Assembly: GCA_030645955.1 (NCBI GenBank)
Contig: JAUSMR010000182.1
Span: forward strand, 1 to 19,013
DNA length: 19,013 bases
Direction: 5' to 3'
Source of the DNA: Gallionella sp.
GTDB taxonomy: Bacteria; Pseudomonadota; Gammaproteobacteria; Burkholderiales; Gallionellaceae
Shown here: in pieces, positions 8,495 to 17,169 of the stretch
Position numbering within the stretch: the stretch's first letter is position 1
Layout of the letters: each line of letters opens with the position of its first letter
Program-made: the position numbers and the translations under genes
The notes under the pieces: generated by a model
What the model was told of the DNA's origin: nothing
Database searches by the model: none
Seen by the model: only the letters and a program-made list of their open reading frames with translations

Positions 8495-8810
8495 AGTGAA
8501 CTCCAATAAATAGTTAAGTTAAATAAACGTTTATGACACTTAAACGTGCCGACGATTAAAACGCACTGCATATCAGTTTAGTTGACACCTTCAAGCGATA
8601 TTGCATTGTGAGTCCGGCGCGTCTACCAGTTCCACCACCCCGGCCAAGATTGTGTGAATTATCCACGAAACGGCGAACACCATCAAACTGAATTACTGTC
8701 ATGTAATCGCAAGATTATTAGCGCCTTCCTGCCGAGATAGGCGGGATGATACAATCGCGCCGTTATGCGTCTGGAAGGACGGAAAATCCCAAAAAGTCAG
8801 GAGTTTGTCA
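8495..8810. other. Divergent intergenic region before the SLBB gene
   Basis: This region separates the minus-strand small exported protein from the plus-strand polysaccharide operon and should hold both promoters. A consensus-like TTGACA is at 8582-8587, but no convincing -10 element follows at the usual spacing. An AAACGTTT palindrome with ACTTAAACGT nearby lies at about 8524-8548. It also contains the tRNA-Leu fragment listed separately. Confidence 0.45.
8609..8644 (-). pseudogene. 5' half of a tRNA-Leu gene (fragment)
   Basis: Read on the minus strand, this 36-nt stretch begins GCCGGGGTGGTGGAAC and continues TGGTAGACGCGCCGGACTCA. It reproduces the acceptor 5' strand, the leucine-type D-arm and the 5' half of the anticodon arm of bacterial tRNA-Leu. 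Similarity stops there: no anticodon 3' stem, variable arm, T-arm or CCA end follows, so it cannot form a tRNA. It may be debris of a rearrangement or of element excision at a tRNA gene. Confidence 0.7.
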
Positions 8811-11696
8811 GTGAAATTCACAATGATTTCGATTGTTCGAAGCGGCCAGTATATTCGCAATATTCGCACCCTTGCGCGCTTGATGTTTCTGGTTGTTTTC
8901 GGGTGGATGTTTGTCAGTGCCTCGGCTTGGGCAGCCGGACCAACCGCAGAGCAGCTTCAACTATGGCAAAATTTATCGCCGGAACAGCGCGCGGCACTGA
9001 TACAACAGGCATCGGGTGATACCGCCCAAGCCAAACCGAAGCAAATCAGCAATCCTGAAGTGGTTGCGCCCCGCTCCCCGGAAGCCGGGCGGTTGGAACG
9101 CGAGATCAAAACACCATCAGCAGACGAGAATAAATCTGATGCGGAAATTGTCGCAGCACCCAAAGCAGAAGTGCCAGTGGTGGAGGTTGCATCCCAGAAA
9201 TCTGCAGATCGTGTCGAAGTACGCCGGGCATTTGATAATTACTTGCGAGAAGCAAAGCCGATGGTGGTGAATACCGAGAGCCTCAAACAATTTGGCTATG
9301 AATTATTTGCCGGTGAGCCAAGTTCATTCGCGCCTGTTACGGATGTACCCGTGCCGCCTGAATATGTGATGGGCCCGGGCGATGAAATCAAAGTGCAACT
9401 ATTTGGCAAAGACAACAAAGAACTGGTTTTAACTGTTGATCGCGAGGGCATTGTCGCCTTTCCACAGATTGGACCTATTGCGCTGGCAGGGCTCAATTTT
9501 GCACAAGCTAAAGCAACGTTGGCCGAGCAGATCAAACAAAAAATGATTGGTGTGTCGGCCAGCATTACCATGGGGCAGTTGCGTTCCATCCGCATCTTTG
9601 CCCTGGGTGATGTATATCGCCCCGGCTCATATACGGTAAGCGGTCTGGCGACGCTATCACATGCGTTATTTGCATCCGGGGGCATCAAGAAAATCGGGTC
9701 GTTGCGCAACATAGAGCTCAAACGCGGCGGTCGCCGCATCGGCATAATTGATTTGTATGATTTTCTGTTGCGCGGCGATACCAGCAAAGATATGCGCTTG
9801 CTGCCCGGAGACGTGGTGTTCGTTCCATCAATCGGTAAAACTGTTGCGATAGCCGGTGAAGTGATCCGCCCGGGAATTTATGAAATCAAGAATGAACGCA
9901 CTGTTACGGATGTCCTGAAACTGGCTGGCGGACTGATGCCGGGCGCTTATGCAAGCAGCGCGTTGATCGAACGATTCAATCCCAAGGGCGACAAACAGGT
10001 TGTAAATTTTGCACTGACCGATACTGGATTAATTACAAACGTACAAAACGGCGACGTGATCAAAGTGTTCCCTGCCACCGATTTTGAAGCCAATCAAGTG
10101 CTGCTGATAGGCAACGTGAAACGCCCGGGCAAGTTTGCATGGCACGAAGGCATGCGCGTATTGGATGTGGTGCAATCAAGGGATGGCCTGTTGCCCGAGT
10201 CGTTCATGGATTACGGAATCATAGAACGCGAAGCCGAGGACACCCGCGAACCCCTGATGATGCGTTTCCGTCTGGGAGAATTGATGGAAAAAGGCAGTGC
10301 TGCGGGCGCGCTCAACATCGAACTCAAGCCGCGCGATCGCTTGTATATTTTTCAGCGTGCAAATTTTCGCGAGCAACCCCAATTGGGCATAACAGGCAGC
10401 GTACAGAGTCCCGGGCAGTACGAATATAAACGCAATATGCGTTTGGCAGACCTGGTGCTGGCGGCGGGTGGCCTTCTGCGCGATACCGATTTTGGTGCGG
10501 CGGAGATTTACCGGACTAATCCTGTTACCAAGGAAATCACCTTGCTCAAAGCCAATATGGCGAGCGCGATGGCTGGTGGAACGGAAGACGATATTCTGTT
10601 GCAGGATTTTGATCGTGTGGTTGTGCACTCAATTTACGAAACCAGGCAGCATGATGTTGTATCGGTGATGGGCGAGGTGAACAATCCCGCAACCCTTCCG
10701 CTCAGCCAGGGTATGCGTGTAGCGGATTTGGTTTTTGCGGCGGGCAGCGTTACCGAAAAAGCTTTCCTGCGAAAGGCCGAAATCACGCGCTATAAGGTGA
10801 TCAGCGGGGAGCGCCGGGAAGCCGGCCATCTCGAAATTGACCTGGATGCCGCGTTACGCGGCAACGAAAATGCAAACATTCAGCTTCAACCCTATGACAT
10901 GCTGATGGTGCGGCGCATCAGTAATTGGCGCGCAGCGGAACAAGTCCACGTCAAAGGAGAGGTGCAATATCCAGGCAGTTATCCCGTGGAAGAAGGCGAG
11001 CGCCTTTCCGAGTTGTTGCAACGTGCTGGTGGTTTCAGCGAAGGCGCTTATCTGCGCGCAGCGGTGTTTACCCGCGAATCGGTGCGGGCAGACGAACAAA
11101 AGACGATAGATGATTTAGTGCAGCGCACGGAAGCAGAGGTGGCCAATATGGAAACCATTGCTGCCTCGCTTAAAGATGAAATGTTGCGTACACGCCAGCG
11201 AGGCGCGCTGGAAGTGGCCAAGCGCGTAGCCCAGCAATTGAAAACGGTGCGTGCGACCGGACGTATCGTGATCAAGCTTGATGATTTTGAAAGGCTGAAA
11301 GGGTCGGAATATGACCTTGCGTTGCGCGATGGGGATAGCTTGTATGTTCCCAAGCGTCCTGCTGAGGTGTTAGTGCTCGGTGAAGTCTATAACCAGTCCG
11401 CATTTATTTATCGTAAAAATGCCTTGCGCGATGAATATCTTTCTATGGCCGGTGGCGTAAACAGGATCGGTGATGCTGATCACGTCTATGTATTGCGTGC
11501 CAATGGCATGGTGGAAGCAGGCAGCACCGGATGGTTTGGACCCGCTTCAGCCAACATGGAGCCGGGAGACGCCATCGTCGTACCGCAAAATATCGAACAA
11601 TTTAGTCTGGTTGATACCACGTTGGACTGGACCAGGGTGACGATGCAACTTGGCGTGAGCCTGGCTGCGATGAAAACCATCGGAGTGTTCAAATGA
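8811..11696 (+). CDS. SLBB-domain polysaccharide export protein
   Basis: This large (961 residues from GTG 8811) envelope protein of the polysaccharide biosynthesis/export family probably forms or lines the outer-membrane exit of an exopolysaccharide secretion system. A signal peptide ends at about ASAWAAG (near residue 41) with no lipobox Cys, unlike Wza. A Poly_export domain (PPEYVMGPGDEIKVQLFGKDN) lies near residues 184-258. Seven SLBB-like repeats, each of the form G.V..PG.Y....R..D.L..AGG, start near 263, 346, 431, 525, 619, 713 and 854. A helical section (about 763-815) separates the last two. GTG 8811 is chosen because CAGGAG ends 7 bases before it; TTG 8805 is too close and ATG 8823 too far. 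The stop overlaps the Wzz-type gene by ATGA, so the pair is translationally coupled. Confidence 0.9.
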   Translation: MKFTMISIVRSGQYIRNIRTLARLMFLVVFGWMFVSASAWAAGPTAEQLQLWQNLSPEQRAALIQQASGDTAQAKPKQISNPEVVAPRSPEAGRLEREIKTPSADENKSDAEIVAAPKAEVPVVEVASQKSADRVEVRRAFDNYLREAKPMVVNTESLKQFGYELFAGEPSSFAPVTDVPVPPEYVMGPGDEIKVQLFGKDNKELVLTVDREGIVAFPQIGPIALAGLNFAQAKATLAEQIKQKMIGVSASITMGQLRSIRIFALGDVYRPGSYTVSGLATLSHALFASGGIKKIGSLRNIELKRGGRRIGIIDLYDFLLRGDTSKDMRLLPGDVVFVPSIGKTVAIAGEVIRPGIYEIKNERTVTDVLKLAGGLMPGAYASSALIERFNPKGDKQVVNFALTDTGLITNVQNGDVIKVFPATDFEANQVLLIGNVKRPGKFAWHEGMRVLDVVQSRDGLLPESFMDYGIIEREAEDTREPLMMRFRLGELMEKGSAAGALNIELKPRDRLYIFQRANFREQPQLGITGSVQSPGQYEYKRNMRLADLVLAAGGLLRDTDFGAAEIYRTNPVTKEITLLKANMASAMAGGTEDDILLQDFDRVVVHSIYETRQHDVVSVMGEVNNPATLPLSQGMRVADLVFAAGSVTEKAFLRKAEITRYKVISGERREAGHLEIDLDAALRGNENANIQLQPYDMLMVRRISNWRAAEQVHVKGEVQYPGSYPVEEGERLSELLQRAGGFSEGAYLRAAVFTRESVRADEQKTIDDLVQRTEAEVANMETIAASLKDEMLRTRQRGALEVAKRVAQQLKTVRATGRIVIKLDDFERLKGSEYDLALRDGDSLYVPKRPAEVLVLGEVYNQSAFIYRKNALRDEYLSMAGGVNRIGDADHVYVLRANGMVEAGSTGWFGPASANMEPGDAIVVPQNIEQFSLVDTTLDWTRVTMQLGVSLAAMKTIGVFK

Positions 11697-12676
11697 CCGG
11701 ACATGACAGCGGCAATACACCCGAACAAGTGAATCCTGCGCGCAGCCATATTCATGGGCAAGCTGCTGATGCAGATGACGAAATAGACCTGCTGGAACTC
11801 TGGCGCACTTTGCTCAAATACAAACGCATGATCTTGTTGTCCGCGTTCGGGGCAGCACTGCTAGCCGCAGCGATTTCGCTGACGATGCCCAACATCTACC
11901 GCGCCGAAGTGCTGCTTGCGCCAGCGCAGAGTGACGATGGAAAAGGGGGTGGGCTCAGTGCCGCGTTGGGCGGACTCGGCGGGTTGGCTTCGATGGCGGG
12001 TGTTTCTTTGGGCGGCGGCGGCAGTACCGAAGAGAGTCTCGCCGTGCTGAAATCGCGCGACTTTCTGTGGAAGTTCGTGCAAGAAAAGAAGCTCATGCCC
12101 ATACTGTTCGAGGATGCTTGGGACGAACAACAGAAGAAATGGAAAGAAACCGACCCCAAAAAACAGCCAGGCCAACTCGATGCACATCGGCTATTCGTCA
12201 ACGGGGTCTTGAGTGTTGACAAGGATAAAAAGACCAGCCTGGTCACGGTCGCAGTGGAATGGGAAGATGCCTCTTTGGCTGCAGACTGGGCTAATGCTGT
12301 GGTGGAGAAGTTGAACCAATACCTCGCGCAACAAGCCATCGCGCGCAGCGAAAGCAACCTGATCTATCTGAATGAAGAATTGATGCGCACCCAGGTCGAA
12401 GAGATGCGCAAGACCCTGTTCGACCTGATCGCCAACGAGCAGAAGCAAGCCATGCTGGCCAACACGCAAAAGGCTTTTGCTTTCAAGGTGCTCGATCCCG
12501 CCGTGGAGCCGGATAAAAAAATCAAACCCAAACGCTCGCAAATCGTCATCCTCACAGCGATCGTTGCGGGCTTCCTGGCGATCCTCTATGCCTTCATCAA
12601 GGAAGGTATCGCCAAGCGGCGCGAGGAAGAAATTCAAGATACAGGCAACCGTGATATGCAATCTCAAACAAGATGA
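11693..12676 (+). CDS. Wzz-type polysaccharide chain-length determinant protein
   Basis: This 327-residue inner-membrane polysaccharide co-polymerase of the Wzz family sets polymer length and couples polymerisation to export. Transmembrane helices lie at about 46-64 and 284-302, bracketing a periplasmic domain with a Gly/Leu-rich stretch (84-110) and a coiled-coil-prone region (225-255). LDPAVEPDKKIKPKR before the second helix is the Pro-rich signature of the family. No tyrosine-kinase domain or Tyr-rich tail is attached. ATG 11693 overlaps the upstream SLBB stop by four bases, a strong sign of one operon. Polymerase, flippase and glycosyltransferases are not in the window, so this is only the export end of a pathway. 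Confidence 0.9.
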   Translation: MTGHDSGNTPEQVNPARSHIHGQAADADDEIDLLELWRTLLKYKRMILLSAFGAALLAAAISLTMPNIYRAEVLLAPAQSDDGKGGGLSAALGGLGGLASMAGVSLGGGGSTEESLAVLKSRDFLWKFVQEKKLMPILFEDAWDEQQKKWKETDPKKQPGQLDAHRLFVNGVLSVDKDKKTSLVTVAVEWEDASLAADWANAVVEKLNQYLAQQAIARSESNLIYLNEELMRTQVEEMRKTLFDLIANEQKQAMLANTQKAFAFKVLDPAVEPDKKIKPKRSQIVILTAIVAGFLAILYAFIKEGIAKRREEEIQDTGNRDMQSQTR

Positions 12677-12696
12677 ACCGTTGCAACGGGTTTTTT
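12676..12696 (+). terminator. Probable terminator of the SLBB-Wzz operon
   Basis: CCGTTGCAACGG, a 12-bp palindrome, begins two bases past the stop codon and is followed by GTTTTTTA. The short stem with a T-run fits an intrinsic terminator, though the stem is modest. Confidence 0.6.
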
Positions 12697-12699
12697 AGC

Positions 12700-13026
12700 T
12701 CGTAGCTCGTAGGATGGGTGGAGCGTAGCGATACCCATCCAATTGCACTGCTGGATTGCCGCGTCGCTGCCTGCCGCGCTTCGCTTGCAGCTAAAGGCTT
12801 TTCGCAGCGACGGTAGCCTGTCATTGCGAGGCCCGCAGGGCCGCGGCAATCCAGAGGTGGTCATTGCGAACGCAGTGAAGCAATCCAGGGGTTTCCGTTG
12901 GGCATGACGCTGCGCTGACTGGACTGCCGCGTCGCTACGCTCCTCGCAGTGACGAGAGCGTCATTGCGAGGCCCGCAGGGCCGCGGCAATCCAGAAGGTT
13001 TCTGTTGGGCATGACGCCGCCCGCTG
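12700..13026. repeat. REP-like palindrome array, left of the GIY-YIG gene
   Basis: A GGATGGGT...ACCCATCC palindrome (about 12713-12740) opens the stretch. It is followed by a right half-unit (12750-12813), a left half-unit (12821-12855), a complete unit (12861-12955) and a left half-unit (12961 to about 13026). A unit runs TCATTGCGAG...GGCAATCCAG, about 30 bp of spacer, then CTGGACTGCCGCG...CTCGCAGTGACGG, so its two halves pair as a long hairpin. The same core forms the arms of the MITE at 8-138. Confidence 0.8.
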
Positions 13027-13066
13027 GAAAGCTGCGTTTCGCAGTGTATGCTCTCGCGATCACGAT

Positions 13067-13363
13067 ATGGATATGGACAAGCAGCCAGCAGTATATATTT
13101 TGGCAAATCGGCGCAATGGCACGCTTTACGCCGGGGTAACCTCCAACCTGGTTAAGAGGATCTGGGAGCACAAGAGTGATCTGGTGGAAGGATTTACACA
13201 CCGTTATGCGGTGCACATGCTGGTGTACTACGAGCTTCTCGATACGATGGATGCGGCAATAACACGAGAGAAACAGATCAAGGCTGGCTCAAGGGCAAAG
13301 AAGTTACAGCTGATCGAGTCCATGAACATTGGGTGGAAAGATTTGTACGACAGTATTGTGTGA
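13067..13363 (+). CDS. GIY-YIG family endonuclease-like protein
   Basis: This 98-residue single-domain GIY-YIG protein resembles the UPF0213/YhbQ-type small nucleases. The motif is present as AVYILANR (8-15) and LYAGVTSNLVKRIWEHK (20-36), giving Tyr10, Tyr21, Gly23 and Arg31. The likely metal-binding Glu68 lies in TREKQIK (66-72), and the domain ends with an IGWKDLYD motif. No DNA-binding domain is attached. Start ATG 13067 or ATG 13073 are both possible, and no good ribosome site is visible. The gene stands exactly between a left and a right half-unit of the surrounding repeat family, so it looks like cargo within a repeat unit. A role in repeat mobility is inference; YhbQ-like proteins elsewhere have poorly known functions. 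Confidence 0.88.
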   Translation: MDMDKQPAVYILANRRNGTLYAGVTSNLVKRIWEHKSDLVEGFTHRYAVHMLVYYELLDTMDAAITREKQIKAGSRAKKLQLIESMNIGWKDLYDSIV

Positions 13364-13367
13364 AAAC

Positions 13368-13751
13368 GCTGGACTGCCGCGTCGCAACACTCCTCGCAGT
13401 GACGGTAGTCTGTCATTGCGAGGCCCGCAGGGCCGTGGCAATCCAGAAGGTTTCCGTCGAGTATGTCGCTGCGCTGCTGGACTGCCGCGTCGGCTATGCC
13501 TCCTCGCAGTGACGGTGGGCTGTCATTGCGAGGCCCGCAGGGCCGCGGCAATCCAGAAGGTTTTCGTTGAGTCTGACGCTACGCTGCTGGATTGCCGCGT
13601 TGCTGCCTGCCGCGCTTCGCTCGCAGCTAAAGGCTTTTCGCAGTGACGGGGGTGGTGTCATTGCGAACGCAGTGAAGCAATCCAGAAGGTTTCCGCTAAG
13701 TATGATGCTGCGCTGCTGGACTGCCGCGTCGCTGTGCTCCTCGCAGTGACA
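13368..13751. repeat. REP-like palindrome array, right of the GIY-YIG gene
   Basis: A right half-unit (13368-13405) is followed by three complete units in the same orientation at 13413-13515, 13523-13649 and 13658-13751, spaced 7-8 bp apart. Unit left halves read TCATTGCGAGGCCCGCAGGG or the variant TCATTGCGAACGCAGTGAAG. Right halves end CTCGCAGTGAC or, with the roughly 30-bp extra segment, TTCGCAGTGACGG. Lengths differ (94-127 bp) because of that segment. Confidence 0.85.
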
Positions 13752-13796
13752 GTAGACATAAAAATATCTGTCATGAATTACGGGAAAGTCTTAATC

Positions 13797-14602
<806 letters not shown>

Positions 14603-14606
<4 letters not shown>

Positions 14607-14698
14607 AGCAATCCACGGGCCTGTCATTGCGAACGCAGTAAAGCAATGACAACCCTCTCGTCATTGCGAGGAGGCGAAGCCGACGCGGCAATCCAGTA
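14603..14698. repeat. REP-like half-units between cysQ and cysC
   Basis: Three fragments of the TCATTGCGAG/GCAATCC family lie here: GTGAAGCAATCC overlapping the cysQ stop, TCATTGCGAACGCAGT at about 14623, and TCATTGCGAGGAGGCGAAGC...GGCAATCCAG at 14661-14696. They separate two genes that would otherwise form a natural pair. Confidence 0.75.
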
Positions 14699-14760
14699 AA
14701 AATAACACGGCAATCCAGTACGCTGCCGCATTAACGAATTGAAACAACTGATCAACTGAT

Positions 14761-15381
14761 ATGACCATACAGCCACCAACCTCATCCAACACCGTCTGGC
14801 ACCATGCCACCGTCACCCGCACGCGCCGCGAGGCGCAAAACGGCCATCGCGGTGCCATTGTCTGGTTTACCGGTTTATCCGGCGCGGGCAAATCCACCCT
14901 GGCGCATGCCGTCGAAGAAGAGCTGCATCAACACGGCTGCCGCACCTTCGTGCTGGACGGTGACAACGTGCGCCACGGCCTGTGCGGCGACCTCGGCTTC
15001 TCTGCCCAAGACCGTATCGAGAACATTCGCCGCATCGGTGAAATGGCCAAGCTCTTCATGGAAGCGGGCATGATCGTGCTGACCGCCTTCATCTCCCCTT
15101 ACCGCGCCGACCGCGAGCGCGTGCGCGGCATGGTCGAACACGGCGACTTCATTGAGATATTCTGCGACAGCCCCATCGAAATCTGCGAAAGCCGCGATGT
15201 CAAAGGCATGTACAAAAAAGCCCGCGCCGGACAGATCGCCGAATTTACCGGCATCTCATCGCCTTATGAAGCTCCGGAAAATCCTGAGCTCACCGTGAAT
15301 ACCGGCGTAGCAGAACTGGATGCCTGTGTCCGCCAGGTCATCGGCGAAATGATGCAGCGTGGTATTGTTTCTCCTCAATAA
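14761..15381 (+). CDS. cysC: Adenylylsulfate (APS) kinase
   Basis: CysC (206 residues) phosphorylates APS to PAPS with ATP in the cytoplasm. The Walker A P-loop GLSGAGKS is at 38-45. [15 protein letters not shown] (66-80) and RIGEMAKLF (91-99) contribute to APS binding. [13 protein letters not shown] (110-122) and [21 protein letters not shown] (145-165) are family signatures. It is a stand-alone kinase with no fused sulfurylase, and of normal length. The ribosome site before ATG 14761 is weak. Together with cysQ upstream it makes and clears PAPS/PAP; cysteine synthesis or sulfation of a product of the nearby polysaccharide pathway are both possible, and no sulfotransferase is seen in the window. 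Confidence 0.95.
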   Translation: MTIQPPTSSNTVWHHATVTRTRREAQNGHRGAIVWFTGLSGAGKSTLAHAVEEELHQHGCRTFVLDGDNVRHGLCGDLGFSAQDRIENIRRIGEMAKLFMEAGMIVLTAFISPYRADRERVRGMVEHGDFIEIFCDSPIEICESRDVKGMYKKARAGQIAEFTGISSPYEAPENPELTVNTGVAELDACVRQVIGEMMQRGIVSPQ

Positions 15382-15432
15382 CGTGCATCTGTATACAGAT
15401 AAACCGATTGTCCAATAGACAGCCAATGCGGC

Positions 15433-15452
15433 ATTCCCGCGAAGGCGGGAAT
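15433..15452. repeat. ATTCCC-N8-GGGAAT palindrome
   Basis: ATTCCCGCGAAGGCGGGAAT is a perfect 6-bp inverted repeat across 8 bases, followed by CCAG. It has the form of the neisserial dRS3 repeat, common in other Betaproteobacteria. It sits in the gap between cysC and the toxin-antitoxin pair. Confidence 0.7.
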
Positions 15453-15555
15453 CCAGCGAGAACAACACTTCGCGTAGCGGACAAAACCTCATTACTGATC
15501 CGCCACGCGGGAATTTTTCAATCAACAGGCTCTTGTTTGCCTTGAGGTGGCAAAA

Positions 15556-15580
15556 GTAGTAAATTACAACTTGTAGTAAT
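15556..15580 (+). promoter_or_regulatory. Likely operator of the AbrB/MazF module
   Basis: ATTACAA (15563-15569) and TTGTAGTAAT (15571-15580) form an imperfect palindrome immediately before the antitoxin ribosome site. GTAGTAA also occurs as a direct repeat at 15556-15562 and 15573-15579. Antitoxins of this type repress their own operon, so this is the natural binding site by position. Confidence 0.5.
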
Positions 15581-15594
15581 TGATGGAGGAAATC

Positions 15595-15822
15595 ATGGAA
15601 CTTGCACGCGTTACGGCCAAGGGACAGGCAACAATCCCCAAGCGCATCAGAGACGCCGCTCATATTCGGGAGGGCGATATGCTGGCGTTCGACCTGGATA
15701 GCAACAACCGGATCACCATTAAGCGTATCGGTCCGTCTGTTGACGTCGAGTTATCAGCGTTGCAAGAGACGCTATCTGAATGGAACTCACCGCAGGACGA
15801 GGAGGCGTGGCGTGACCTATAA
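15595..15822 (+). CDS. AbrB/SpoVT-family antitoxin
   Basis: This 75-residue protein carries an N-terminal swapped-hairpin AbrB DNA-binding domain: MELARVTAKGQATIPKRIRDAAHIREGDMLAFDLDSNNRITIKRI. The VTAKGQATIPKRIR segment (6-19) is the family signature. The acidic C-terminal part (about 50-75, ending DEEAWRDL) would wrap the toxin. ATG 15595 is preferred over TTG 15580 and ATG 15583, because GGAGGA (15585-15590) lies just before it and the domain starts here. It overlaps the toxin gene by 11 bases, the usual coupling in type II systems, and a palindrome at 15563-15580 is a candidate autoregulatory operator. Confidence 0.92.
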   Translation: MELARVTAKGQATIPKRIRDAAHIREGDMLAFDLDSNNRITIKRIGPSVDVELSALQETLSEWNSPQDEEAWRDL

Positions 15823-16150
15823 GGCTTTTGATGTGGTCGCCGTTCCTTTTCCATTCACAGATAGTGATGCAACAAAGCGCCGTCCGGCATTGGTGATTTC
15901 CAATGAGAGCTTTAATCAGCAGCACAATCAAATTGTGCTGGCCATGATCACCACGACCACTGAAAACGTTTGGCCCAGTGATGTTTCATTAACCAATTGG
16001 CAAAAGGCCGGGCTAAAAGTGGCTTGCCAGTTTCGTTTGAAGTTGTTCACGCTGGATCAAACCTTGGTTTTGAAGATTATCGGGCATTTATCATCCAAAG
16101 ATGTTAAGTCTGTGCAGGCTGTCCTGGCCGAGTTTATTGATGTTGGTTAA
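15812..16150 (+). CDS. MazF/PemK-family toxin (predicted endoribonuclease)
   Basis: This 112-residue toxin is of the MazF/PemK (CcdB-fold) family, which cleaves RNA at short motifs and is neutralised by the partner antitoxin. The N-terminal YKAFDVVAVPFPFTDSDATKRRPALVISNESFN has the typical V.VPFPFTD and KRRPALVIS motifs, including the conserved Arg-Pro pair. A Thr-rich strand, AMITTTTENVWPSD, and the C-terminal TLVLKIIGHLSSKDVKSV fit the fold. The frame is open far upstream in the antitoxin's shadow. GTG 15812, overlapping the antitoxin's last codons with GAGGAGG just upstream, gives a family-length protein. The pair lies in repeat-rich accessory DNA between cysC and a second toxin-antitoxin locus. 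Confidence 0.88.
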   Translation: MTYKAFDVVAVPFPFTDSDATKRRPALVISNESFNQQHNQIVLAMITTTTENVWPSDVSLTNWQKAGLKVACQFRLKLFTLDQTLVLKIIGHLSSKDVKSVQAVLAEFIDVG

Positions 16151-16508
16151 CTCAGGAGCTTCAATCTCTTCGGGTTTATTTCCCCGCCGCTTGCGGCGTT
16201 AAAACGGCGGGCACGGTGGCGGACACCATTTAGGCTCGTCAAACCAGAGCTTCCCAAAAAGCATGGACTGCCACGGCACTTCGTGCCTCGCAGTGACAGG
16301 TGCATCATTGCGAGCCACACAAGCGGCGTGGCAATCCAACCCCACCCCGTCATTGCGAGGAGGCGAAGCCGACGCGGCAATCCAGCAAATTTGGGCTATG
16401 CGCCCCACTTGATGCTGTTGGCGGCGCATTGCCTGCCCATCTCGTCGTCATTTTGTAACCACCAACCATCTTGCCCCCCCCTTATTCCATTTCCAGATAG
16501 AAACGACT
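16151..16508. repeat. Repeat cluster after the MazF-type toxin gene
   Basis: No gene is seen. A GCCGCTTGCGGC palindrome with flanking CCCGCC/GGCGGG (about 16181-16212) could act as a terminator for the module. REP-family pieces follow: a right half-unit (16264-16297), then left half-units at 16304-16338 and 16350-16385. The remainder to 16508 has no recognisable feature. Confidence 0.6.
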
Positions 16509-16512
16509 CTAA

Positions 16513-16640
16513 GGAAACGCAGATTTATTCACTCAATCCGTCATTGCGAGCGAAGCGTGGCAATCCAGTTGTTTGATATCAAACGAACTTCTGGATTGCC
16601 ACGCTACGCTCCTCGCAATGACGATTTAATCTGCGTTTCC
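16513..16640. mobile_element. Palindromic MITE-like element, copy 3 (CTAA target duplication)
   Basis: This 128-bp copy is nearly identical to the element at 8-138 and in the same orientation, differing mainly by loss of three bases in the right arm. CTAA is directly repeated at 16509-16512 and 16641-16644. The central GTTTGATATCAAAC lies at 16571-16584. A different YTAR tetranucleotide from copy 1's, but again duplicated, indicates independent transposition. Confidence 0.87.
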
Positions 16641-16703
16641 CTAATTTGCTCCCACCAACCGTTCGCCCTTAAGTAGTGACTTGGCATGGGGATATTCGTA
16701 TTC

Positions 16704-16885
16704 CATGATCTTAAAAACCGCAGTTGAATGATGCCAACCCTTCGATACACCCGCTGTGCGGGTTACTCAGGGCGAACGGACTTATCACCGAATTAGTGAC
16801 CACCCCGTTCATGCTGAGTGCCTTGCGCAGCAAGGCGTATCGAAGCATGAGCGGGGTGGCAACTGAGGTTTTCAGGATGATTGAA
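16704..16885. repeat. Inverted-repeat-bounded element, copy B
   Basis: ATCTTAAAAACCGCAGTTG (16708-16726) on the left is the imperfect inverse of CAACTGAGGTTTTCAGGAT (16860-16878) on the right. These ends match the family also seen at 375-575 and 18722-18815. Inside lies a palindrome built from TTCGATAC...GTATCGAA and CACCCCGTTCATGCT...AGCATGAGCGGGGTG. It contains no coding sequence. Confidence 0.5.
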
Positions 16886-16971
16886 TTGGTGTTGTGAGAT
16901 GTAGCAAGCATGCATTGATTGCAGCATCATCTAATGTTATTATTCGTGCCTGGTTAACGGAGATAATGATC

Positions 16972-17169
16972 ATGCGTACTACCCTTGCACTTGATGACGA
17001 CTTGATTGAAAAAGCTCAGGCATTGACCGGCCCAATGGAAAAGACTGCTTTGGTTCGCGAAGCACTCAAGGCATTGATCCAGCGCGAGAGCGCCAAACGT
17101 TTGGCATTGCTCGGCGGCTCAGAACCTTTGCTTGAATATGTTCCACGGCGCCAGTCTGAACCGGCATGA
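16972..17169 (+). CDS. vapB: VapB-type antitoxin
   Basis: This 65-residue antitoxin begins MRTTLALDDDLIEKAQALTG, the ribbon-helix-helix signature of the VapB family with a domain of about 40 residues. It continues KTALVREALKALIQRESAKRLALLGG, and the C-terminal tail (about 46-65, LLEYVPRRQSEPA) would bind the toxin. ATG 16972 matches the family start; ATG 16966, with ACGGAG four bases upstream, is a real alternative adding two residues. The stop overlaps the vapC start by ATGA. It sits just downstream of two repeat elements, suggesting accessory, possibly acquired DNA. Confidence 0.93.
   Translation: MRTTLALDDDLIEKAQALTGPMEKTALVREALKALIQRESAKRLALLGGSEPLLEYVPRRQSEPA

Noticed and set aside
8241..8513. 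90-codon plus-strand frame with repeated FLAFLAFLA
   Set aside because: It is the complement of the Lys/Ala repeats of the exported protein; the minus-strand gene has a signal peptide, ribosome site and terminator.
12750..13751. Possible CRISPR array
   Set aside because: Repeats are long, palindromic, of varying length and irregularly spaced, the segments between them are repeats too, and no cas gene is present.
15433..15452. dRS3-like palindrome as a filamentous phage integration site
   Set aside because: The ATTCCC-N8-GGGAAT form fits, but no phage genes lie next to it and similar repeats are widespread without phage.
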